Assembly: GCA_001598975.1 (NCBI GenBank)
Contig: BBXU01000920.1
Coordinates: 1-12,969, forward strand
Source: Parachlorella kessleri
Lineage: Eukaryota > Chlorophyta > Trebouxiophyceae > Chlorellales > Chlorellaceae
DNA length: 12,969 bases
Direction: 5' to 3'
Position 1 is the stretch's first letter. Every line of letters starts with the position of its first letter. Positions 1 to 7,297 of this stretch are shown here, one piece after another. The translations under genes were made by a program, and so were the position numbers. Under the pieces are notes generated by a model. The model was not told the origin of the DNA and made no database searches. It worked only from the letters and a program-made list of their open reading frames with translations.

Positions 1-13
1 CCCCCCCCCCCCC
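1..13. repeat. Poly(C) run at window start
   Basis: Thirteen C bases open the window. It may be a real homopolymer or the edge of a sequencing or assembly difficulty. A plus-strand TGTAA at 62-66 could belong to a gene entering from the left, but no coding sequence supports that. Confidence 0.7.
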
Positions 14-215
14 GATAATTTCATTGATTATAGAAATCAAAATGAGGCCCAGACTGATATTTGTAAACCAGCATGCTCACTCGTTGCGGAATTGTAGACA
101 GGACGCAGTTAGCAATACTTGTGTACCAAGTTGCAGAGGGAGCCACCAGCAATAGGCAGTTCAGCAGATGCAACACCGACTCAAGATTCTTCTAACATAC
201 ACCAACAGAGAAGCC

Positions 216-1283
216 TTACAGCTTTTCCTCCCAAACAGCGGTAATAACATACAGCAGCGTCCAGTATGCTGCTATCAAGCCCAGGCCAGCAGGGGCTTGG
301 GTCCAGAGCAACGCGGCCATGCCCCACACAGTGAGCACGCTGCCGACATATTGCGGGTGTGACACCACATCAAAAGGGAAGCCATCTACCCACGGAATCT
401 TATGCCCCAGCTTGAAGCCTGCAGCAGGCAAGGCGGCCGTGTGATGCTTCTAGTTCCCAAAGTAAGAGCACGTGACAGAGCAGAGTGCATCTGCCCAGTG
501 GCTGCCTGCTGTATTAGAGGTGAGAACCCCAGTTGTAACACAACGCTTGAGCCTCCTTGAAGGTAAGGTAATCACGAGTACTCAAGCTCCTCTCCCTTAT
601 GCACAGGGCAGACTACTTCGGCCGTGCTTGTAATAAAACCAGGGAGGGGTGAGCTTGACATTGTCTCAGCCGAGGCAGCCTGGCTAGAGAGATGTCCATA
701 CTCCGTCACCTCACCGTAATAGACGCCCTCGTGCCCAATAGCCCTGAAAATGGCGATATTGAGCACCTGCCAAGTAACAGGTAGCATACTGCTGGGTCAC
801 AAAAATCTCTTCCTGACCGACCTGTCAGTCTTCGCAGTTACTCTTACTCTCAATCACTTCAGGCTGCAATCGCTCCATCTTGAACAGTCTTTTGTACATG
901 CAGAGGCTGATTTCCAAGGGATAGCACTTGCCTGCCCAAAACCGCCCAACACTAGTGCTCCCAGCCAGCCCCACCACGGGATGGCGGTGAGGGATAGGCC
1001 GCTAGGGTTCCTTAGCACAAACCAGTAGATGACCGCTGAGAACTGGTTGGCTGCATCATATCACTGGAGGCCCTTTAGCGCAGGTGAACAAGAGGACTGA
1101 TCGCGGCATCACGATGGCCATCGCACCTTTTAGCAGCCATGCCAGCTTTTCAAACACGTCAACTGAGTGCTTCTTGAACACAGCCCTCCACTTGTTGGGG
1201 AAGAACCAGATGTAGGCATAGAGCAGGTGCGGTAGGCCCAAACAGCCCACCACGACCCAGTTGCTAAGTGAGAGCAGATTCAT
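216..1283 (-). CDS. PLMT: Phospholipid N-methyltransferase (PLMT/PEMT family), 4 exons, 176 aa
   Basis: Minus-strand exons are 1283-1127, 1050-932, 766-715 and 418-216. They splice in phase to 531 nt including TAA. The family methylates phosphatidyl-mono- and dimethylethanolamine with S-adenosylmethionine, the last steps to phosphatidylcholine, in ER-type membranes. The product resembles plant PLMT (about 164 aa) end to end: a hydrophobic N-terminus beginning MNLLSL, then LLKAANQFS, GGFGQVLN, GHEGVYYG, FKLGHKIPWV and the hallmark FPFDVVSHPQYVGS, with a glutamate pair near the C-terminus (WEEKL). The HPQYVGS block and terminal EE belong to the SAM/phospholipid methyltransferase signature. Four hydrophobic segments are visible. 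ATG 1283 is the first ATG after an in-frame TGA. Intron 2 (931-767) uses a GC donor, CAG|GCAAGT. Introns 1 and 3 are GT-AG. The first acceptor could instead be a few bases downstream (ctcag) in the same phase, which would remove four residues. The CTG TAA end itself spells TGTAA on the minus strand. Family assignment is secure; exact substrate preference is inferred from plants. Confidence 0.87.
767..931 (-). other. GC-AG intron in the PLMT gene
   Basis: The donor reads CAG|GCAAGT and the acceptor reads ttggcag. Joining 932 to 766 keeps phase 0 and gives the conserved GFGQ-VLN junction of the methyltransferase. No GT donor near 932 gives the same junction. Confidence 0.8.
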
Positions 1284-1701
1284 CCTACTCTGTCCTCACC
1301 AAAGCTAACCAACGAAGAAACACTGCGGAAGGAAGTGCAATGATAGATCGATGAAACTTAACCGCCATGGTGTACTTGACTTGTACAACAGCGCACGTTC
1401 ATGCCAATGCTACCCATGACAGTGCTCTGACAATGAGGCAGGACCTCCAAACCAGGATCTCCGCAGATATAGGCTACAATGCTGCTTACCAAAGCAATTG
1501 ATAAGATATCCAAAACCTGCCCAGGGAGTTGGACTTAGCTAAATGCCTCGTGCCTCTGCGTCCCTTGTGTGGCTACCCTGCTGCGATAGCTACTGGTTGA
1601 ACTGCTGCTGACCACAACAAGTCGTACTCATGCCTTATAGTGCAACAGGGTTTGCAGGATTCCTCTTACAGGGTATATCCAGCAGGTTATGCCCCCTGTC
1701 G
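1284..1701. other. Intergenic region between the tandem IPK and PLMT genes
   Basis: These 418 bp lie between the stop of IPK (1702) and the ATG of PLMT (1283), both on the minus strand. They should hold the IPK 3' UTR and the PLMT promoter and 5' UTR. Apart from the TGTAA motif at 1666-1670 I see no convincing site or small gene. Confidence 0.6.
1666..1670 (-). terminator. Candidate TGTAA polyadenylation signal for IPK
   Basis: The minus strand reads TGTAA about 30 nt past the IPK stop codon. TGTAA is the usual green-algal poly(A) signal. The motif is short and can occur by chance. Confidence 0.4.
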
Positions 1702-3234
1702 TTAGGCAAACTTCCCATCGTCCCCATGAGCAGGTACCACGAGAGTTCCTACCCATCCAGGCGGGAGGGGCCGCGGCCGACAGGCGTCAAGGGCCGCCAT
1801 GGTGCCTGCCTGCGCAATCCGTACCTCCACGCCTAGCTCTGCCACAATTCTGGCTGCCTCCTGAATCTTTGCCTCCACGCCACCAGTGGTGTCATGCTGC
1901 GCACTGCTGGTCTGGATGTCGGCTTGGGAGAACTGCCAGCCGCTGCCGCTGCAGGAGGCTGTCCAAACCCCATCCGTGCGGACCTCGATGCGAGACAGTA
2001 GCTGCGCTTCTGGATGGTCAGGTGGGTGGCTGAATATGCCAGGGACATTGGTCTGGAAGCAGCATGGCGTCGACAAACAGCCTCTGAGCATACAGCAACT
2101 GCAGGACTGAAGGCTAAGGGTACGAGACGCGTCTAGACGTCTTTGGTCCCAGAGATGTGGGCAGTTGGCAGACAGTTGTGCTTGGCAAAGCAAGAGCTTG
2201 GCCGCAGTCTTGTTTTTAGCAGCAATTAGCCGGACCCATGTCCAACCCAGAAGCTGCCTAGCCCAACTCACACTGCCGCCTTCCAAATCATTCGATGCTT
2301 ACCAGGAACACTGCGCATCTGGGGCTAAATGCCTCGCACAAGCTTGAAACGAGTGCATCACCGCCAAGGATGGTGCACCCCAGCTCCATGTCTAGCACAG
2401 CATCACCATGGAGCACTGGGACAAGGCCCGCCTCCAACAAGGCTTTCACAGCTTCACAGCCATCCTGTGACACCTACTGCCAGGCAGGGGAGGCGGGTGA
2501 TGCAATACCATGCAAGGTGCGGGCATGCTTAAATGTCTGCAATCATAGTGGGGCACCAACATGGCCACACGTACGTGCTTGTGTGCATAACAGCTGAGCT
2601 AGATGACTTGGACGGCAGGCAGGCAGGCAGTATGCGCAGGAGAGCGACTTGCCTTACGGTTGGCAGTTGTCCAGGCACCACATGGCGAGACAGCAACCGC
2701 TGGCAGACCATCTGCGGCAGCATGGCGGGTGTGACAGTGCAGCGGGCAGGCCACTGAAGCAGGTTCCACTTTGAGACTTACTGCGCAACAACTCCTCAAC
2801 CACAATGTGGTTCAACTTTGTCACCGATGCCCTGCACAGCACACCAAATAGCCGCCAGGTGCTCTCTGACAGGCATAGGTGTTCCAGCAAGATAGAATAC
2901 AAGCTCGCTGGCCAAGGTGGAGGGAGGCCCACAATAGATATCAGTGGCACACCAAGGCCACATGCACGCACCTTGTTCTAGCAAACCCCAGCCGCACATC
3001 CAGGCTCGAGTGAATGCCGCCTTTGTGCACCTGAGCTTGATGCGCAAACTGGTGGCCAAACGATCCAGCACCGTGGACGACGATCAAGGCACTGCCGGAC
3101 TGACTGTGGTCCTCCTTGACAGCCTGGGCCAGCTGTGCTGCTGCGGTGGCCAACACCTCGGCCCGCAGAGTTTCCAGCTGGGTTTTGTCAGTGATTGCCG
3201 CTCCACCAAGTTTTACAACACAACCGGCTGTCAT
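1702..3234 (-). CDS. IPK: Isopentenyl phosphate kinase, 5 exons, 297 aa
   Basis: Minus-strand exons are 3234-2972, 2831-2782, 2711-2653, 2473-2303 and 2052-1702 (894 nt with TAA). IPK phosphorylates isopentenyl (and dimethylallyl) monophosphate to the diphosphate with ATP. It is an amino-acid-kinase-fold enzyme. Visible motifs: KLGGAA at residues 8-13 (phosphate loop and lysine), HGAGSFGH at 54-61 with the probable catalytic His61, SVTKLN at 90-95, VPVLHGDAVLD from 143, ILGGD from 159 and HDTTGG at 234-239 (nucleotide-side loop). Similarity to plant IPK runs the whole length. ATG 3234 is the first ATG after an in-frame TAA. Intron 3 (2652-2474) is best read as GC-AG. Residues 182-186 are TNVPG where relatives usually have TDV-G, so the usual Asp is Asn here. 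It shares a 523-bp divergent spacer with the Popeye-like gene and lies upstream of PLMT on the same strand. Identity is very secure; exon edges are strong because every phase closes. Confidence 0.94.
2474..2652 (-). other. GC-AG intron in the IPK gene
   Basis: The donor is AAG|GCAAGT at 2653/2652 and the acceptor is cagtag. A GT donor six bases earlier in the transcript (AACC|gtaagg) would be phase 1, and no acceptor of matching phase exists before the next conserved block. The GC donor gives phase 0 and exactly the spacing of plant IPK between the WTT-N motif and VPVLHGD. Confidence 0.72.
2614..2630. repeat. CAGG tetranucleotide microsatellite in IPK intron 3
   Basis: About four tandem copies of GGCA on the plus strand, reading as CTGC on the transcribed strand, close to the 5' end of the GC-AG intron. 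Similar CAGG tracts occur near 11857-11873 and 11944-11957. Confidence 0.75.
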
Positions 3235-3757
3235 GAGGGCCCTTTAGCGTAGCGGCAAATGTCACACCATGACACCACGCGTAGGACACAAACAACGGAT
3301 ACCGATACGTTGACAGCTTTCCTTATGGCTTTCCTCCAAGGATTAATGATGGTGCACGACCGTCTTGGTTTGGAACCGCCCATGCCTGCTTCGTTGTTGC
3401 GCGGGCGCTAAAGTTGACTACTAGCTGCCGCTCTGACAGATGGCTCCCTGGGTGCAATTCTGCACTTATTTTTAAACTCAAAAGCAGTAGGATACTGTAG
3501 AGGGCTCACCAAGGCAACACTGGAGACCCATGCATGGGCACGGCGCCCCCACGTCGTTCAGTAGCAAGTCAACGCAGCTTGATTAAGTGCGGTTGAGCAC
3601 GACAATGTCGGCCGAGGCAGCCAGCTGCAGCTGACTAGACCAGCCACTGTGCAGCCGCCCGCTGGTGGGCTGGTAGCTGAGCGGAAGGCATAGCGGACAT
3701 TGCGTCTGTGTGTGAGACTCTTCAAATCTGGCCGAAGCTCGGCCTGGTACATGCACA
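3235..3757. promoter_or_regulatory. Divergent intergenic region, IPK (minus) / Popeye-like gene (plus)
   Basis: A 523-bp spacer separates two divergently read start codons, so it must carry the promoters and 5' UTRs of both genes unless undetected 5' non-coding exons exist. I see no clear TATA box, repeat or riboswitch-like structure. The open frames inside it have no recognisable similarity. Confidence 0.5.
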
Positions 3758-6485
3758 ATGAATATCCTACCTATTGCTGGCCCTTTTGGGCAGCTAGGAA
3801 ACACTTGTTTCCTTCTTGCGGGCCTCTTTGGCGATATACTGCTGATAAGGTGCGCCGCTTCTTGGAGGACCCTGATGTGCCTGTAAATCACTTATTGTTT
3901 GCTATCGAAGATACTTGTATCAACCACTTTAATGCAGTTTGACCTGCCAGCAAAGTCGTGCTATCCTCCCCAGTGGCATGCAGGCTGTTCCTGACGCTGG
4001 CCTATGTCGCCCTCCTAGCAGGTAACTAGGTTACCTTGGTAATTCTGACCGTGTCATGCTTGCCTTACCAGACTGCTGACCATGCACTGCAGCCTTGGGC
4101 AACCTGACTGACAAACTAACCAGTGGGGCTTGCAGGAGCACTGACTGGCTACCCCCGTTTCGGTGACTTCGGCTTCAATGGGACCATATCCGCTGATGGC
4201 ATCGCATGGGCAGTTGTCTGCCTGGCCCTGCATCTCTATGCCCTGTGCCAACTGGTACGGGACGAAAGAGTCATACGGTTCCGCTCCGACGACGAGGAGC
4301 AGCTATGGCGCTTCTTCTACCGCCGCTCTGGCATGGGAAGGCTGGAGTTCAAACAGGTTGGTCTTGACTCACTCTATCCAGGACGGTGAGGTCTACCTTC
4401 CGGTTGAAGGCCGTCCTCAGCCAGATGAAAGTTGAGGTGTTTGCCTTGATACTCTGATTGCATTTGCTCAAGCCATGGGGGGGACCACACGAGCGCCCTA
4501 CGCAATTGCAAGCGCACCGCAGCGACGGTCGCCGCCACTGAGGAAGAGCATCACGAGCAGTGTGCTTCCTGCCCCAGGTGCTCAAGTATGGCAGCTGGGT
4601 GCGTGTGCCGGCAGGCAAGCGCATCTTGGGTGCACGGGACAGCCGGCTCAGAATATTCCTCCTGGTGGAGGGCCACGCCACGTTTTACACCTGCTACGGC
4701 GGCTACACCGACCCTGGGCGGCCCATGTACAGCGGTGCCCTCTTCGATAAGGGCCTGCTGAACGTCCTGGGCGTCTTTGTTGGCCTGGAAAAAGGAGAGG
4801 ACAAGCTGTTCCGGGCGGTGGCCGAGACGGACTGCCTGCTGTACAGCTGGACAGTTGAGGAGCTCAGTGCGATGGCTACGCAGCACGGCCCCGCGGTGGC
4901 GGCCTTCTGGCGCAACTTTGCACTGTCGCAGCTGGGTATGGAGCTGGAGCTGCGCAGCCACAAGGGGGCTGAGCCACTGTGTGCCACTGGGGAGACAGAG
5001 GCCTTCGCTTTCCTGCATGGTGAGTCGGAGTAAGGCCCGGAAGCTGTTGGCTGGCAAGTGTTGGAAGCATGTTCGATTATGCTGTAGTGGGGGGGCCATA
5101 GGAGGGGTTATGATGCAGTGGAGCGAGGTTCGTTCTCCATCTTGCAAGCCTGGGGTGACACCGCTTTGTTTCTATCTGACACTGGATTAGTCTGCGGTGG
5201 CCGTGCCCTGCTTTGCAATGCTCAAGAGTTCATTGTAGAAGTCCCCCGGCTTGGCCTGGCCCATTGCAGTGCCCTGCACGTCTGCAACCATTGGTGGGGA
5301 ACCACTCATGGTGGAATTTGGTTTTTATAATGGCCTTTAACCTTACAGGGGCCACGCAACACCCATATGGAAACAAAACACCTGAAAAAGCTGTTGTCTA
5401 CAGGCGCACGGTCCCGAGACTTTACAGATCCACTCCGTCCCTACGAGCAGCAGCGCCGCACAGCCAAGGGCACCCTGCAGTGGATCTGGCGCTCGCTGAG
5501 TCCCTTTGTGCCACCAGGGGTTCGCCACACTGCACTGCCGGTTAACGGCATCCTGGCTCGCAACCGAGTGCTGGCCCTGAAAACTGCCGCTGCCTGGGCC
5601 GCCCTCAGCAGGTGGGTGGGTGGGTGGGTGGTTTGCGGGTGAAGTTGAGTTGTGGGAGGTTGAAGCCACACTGGGGGTTCGCCGGCCGGGTAGAAATAGT
5701 GCATCCTTTGGCTTGGAAGCCCCTAAGCAGAGCAGCAGCTTGGCATTGCATTACGCGTCACATTGGTAGCTCCCCTGGAAGGCGGCCGGCGGGTCAACAT
5801 AGAAATGCGGCTGTTGTTGTGCCCTGACCAGCAAGCTAGGCTGCATGCTGTGCTGCCTGCAGGGAGTCTTCCCTTGCTGGTGAGTGTGACCTGGCGCCGG
5901 GCGTCAGCGTGCACGGCGGCATGTTGGCCTACCACCACCTGCAGCGCCTCCAGGTAAGGGATACCCGCTGGCTGCTGGAGCTAGTGGTCCGTACACCAGA
6001 CAGCACCCACAACTATACCTGCAGACTAGCTCTGCAATGAAGGAACTCTTGGTTTCGGAGTTATGCAAGGTGGAGATTGTCTTGGGACGCATGTCTGTCT
6101 GCAGATGCTCGCGAACTGTTAGAGAGCCACCAGGGCTGTGATCTGGAGCAAGACATCTATACGACATCTATAACTTAATTTTGTGCATGGTAAGGCCCCA
6201 ACATGTGGAAGCTTGAAGGTGCGATGGTTCATCGCCTGTGCTGCGCTGCAGAGCATTGATGAGCTGGAGGCCGTTGACATGGTGCAGCTTGCCAGGGAGC
6301 TCAGCATTCACGGCCGCTCAGACTACCTGGCAGCTGTGGGCAAGCAGCCCAACAGCAAGGCCAACGCCGACGAGGGAGTGAATGCAGTGGAGGAGGGCAA
6401 GGGGTCTGGCGATCCTGTGGGATCTCCTGGCGAGCCGGATGCTCAAGGCAGCAGGAAGGTGGTACGTATTGAGGTGATCACCTAG
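3758..6485 (+). CDS. Popeye (POPDC)-like membrane protein with cyclic-nucleotide-binding-like domain, 7 exons, 441 aa
   Basis: Exons are 3758-3849, 3984-4021, 4136-4356, 4578-5019, 5404-5611, 5863-5953 and 6252-6485 (1326 nt with TAG, all phases closing). Three hydrophobic segments at about residues 9-29, 30-48 and 65-84 precede a CNB-like beta-roll at about 90-245. This order, three membrane spans then a Popeye domain, is that of animal POPDC proteins, which bind cAMP in muscle and other membranes. Supporting blocks are the aromatic helix with WRFFYRR, KRILGARD, IFLLVEGHATF, LFDKG at 172-176, FRAVAETDCLLYSW at 195-208 and a helix ending LGMELELR. At the place of the animal DSPE motif there is DKGL, so Asp174 is kept but SPE is not; FRAV stands where animals have FQVT. 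cAMP binding is therefore uncertain. Residues 265-441 match no family I know and end in an acidic Gly/Ser/Pro-rich tail. Exon 2 is a 38-nt microexon encoding part of membrane span 2. ATG 3758 is the only ATG after an in-frame TGA at 3713. It could be classed more cautiously as a CNB-fold membrane protein. Confidence 0.75.
5020..5403 (+). other. Intron 4 of the Popeye-like gene with two candidate acceptors
   Basis: The donor is CATG|GTGAGT. The acceptor at 5402-5403 (tgtctacag) keeps the frame into the conserved-looking exon beginning ARSRDF. Another good acceptor at 5347-5348 (ccttacag) shifts the frame and reaches a stop after about 70 codons. The 5403 site was chosen because only it joins the open frame that later exons continue. 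Confidence 0.65.
5611..5632 (+). repeat. GGGT tandem repeat at the 5' splice site of intron 5 (Popeye-like gene)
   Basis: Four GGG runs separated by single T bases (5614-5616, 5618-5620, 5622-5624, 5626-5628) directly follow the donor at 5612-5613. On the transcribed sense strand this fits a textbook three-tetrad G-quadruplex pattern. Confidence 0.85.
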
Positions 6486-7297
6486 TGCCGAACTGCAGTG
6501 AGTGTTGGCTTCTGCGGTGTAGGATTTGACATGTGGATGTGCCACAAAATCAACGTAACCAAAGCAAGGGCTGCTTGCTTTTCTTTCTGTGTGCGCTGGG
6601 TCACTCCCCAGCTATTTCATCTAACTTCAGTATTGGAACGTATCACTCAGTGGTGTTCCCACGAATTCTAGCAAGAAGGCAACAGTTTTGTCAGTTTTGC
6701 CTGAAAACTTGGCATGCAAAACTTGATACCAGAAAAGCTAAACCTACGCATTTCATGTTCCTATGCATCATTCATGTTTCAGTGAGCGCTCAAGGTCAAG
6801 GATGGGTGACAGTAGTGATAGGATATCCGTCTGCGTAGAGTACAATAGGCAGGTAGTGCAACCTATGAACACATAAGTGAAAGTAGGGCTTTGTATGGCT
6901 TGGGTCACCTGGTCATATAATACATCTAAGCCTTGTAATGACTTGTGTCGCACCTTGACCGTTGGACCAAATGCAAGTCTGACATGTGCGACACAGCCTT
7001 GCGATTAGTAGGCTCACATTGTCATAAGCACACACAAAAGTACTCCATCCAAGAGTCACGCACTCGCTTTCTTCGGACTCCTAGGAACTATGCGAGTTAG
7101 GTCTCAACACAGCACGCTGGCTCAGTTACTGGCTCAGAACTCAGGCAAGACTCAGGCTCATTCTGCATCCAGCCCTGTCAGTCCATTCCAGCCCAGCTCT
7201 ACTCCCTGTTTGCACTACCTGCCACCCATGCTAATAACACTGCACGCGCCCAGTAAACGGAGGGGCGGCTAAGCAATGTCGCACCAAAAACAGCCGC
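6486..7297. other. Convergent intergenic region holding two 3' UTRs
   Basis: These 812 bp separate the stops of the plus-strand Popeye-like gene and the minus-strand ankyrin-RING gene. The middle is visibly richer in A and T than the flanking exons, as expected of UTR or spacer sequence. Around 7117-7165 there is a loose cluster of CTCAG repeats. A plus-strand TGTAA lies at 6934-6938. The open frame at 6533-6838 shows no recognisable protein. Confidence 0.6.
6934..6938 (+). terminator. Candidate TGTAA polyadenylation signal for the Popeye-like gene
   Basis: TGTAA on the plus strand about 450 nt past the stop codon. It is the plausible algal-type signal I noted in this spacer on that strand. 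Confidence 0.3.

Noticed and set aside
1..215. A gene entering from the left edge
   Set aside because: Only a plus-strand TGTAA at 62-66 hints at it; no coding sequence can be supported.
1702..2286. 194-codon continuous minus-strand frame as an intact single-exon gene
   Set aside because: Only the part from 2052 downward is IPK; the upstream part is intron 4 read through. The acceptor at 2053-2055 and the conserved TNVPG start fit splicing better.
2647..2660. GT donor AACC|gtaagg for IPK intron 3
   Set aside because: It is phase 1 and no acceptor of matching phase precedes the next conserved block, whereas the GC donor six bases on closes the frame with family-correct spacing.
4551..5147. 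198-codon minus-strand open frame
   Set aside because: Antisense shadow of the Popeye-domain exon; no motif of its own.
7117..7165. CTCAG-rich cluster as a CRISPR or regulatory array
   Set aside because: The copies are short, irregularly spaced and imperfect; it is probably low-complexity 3' UTR sequence.
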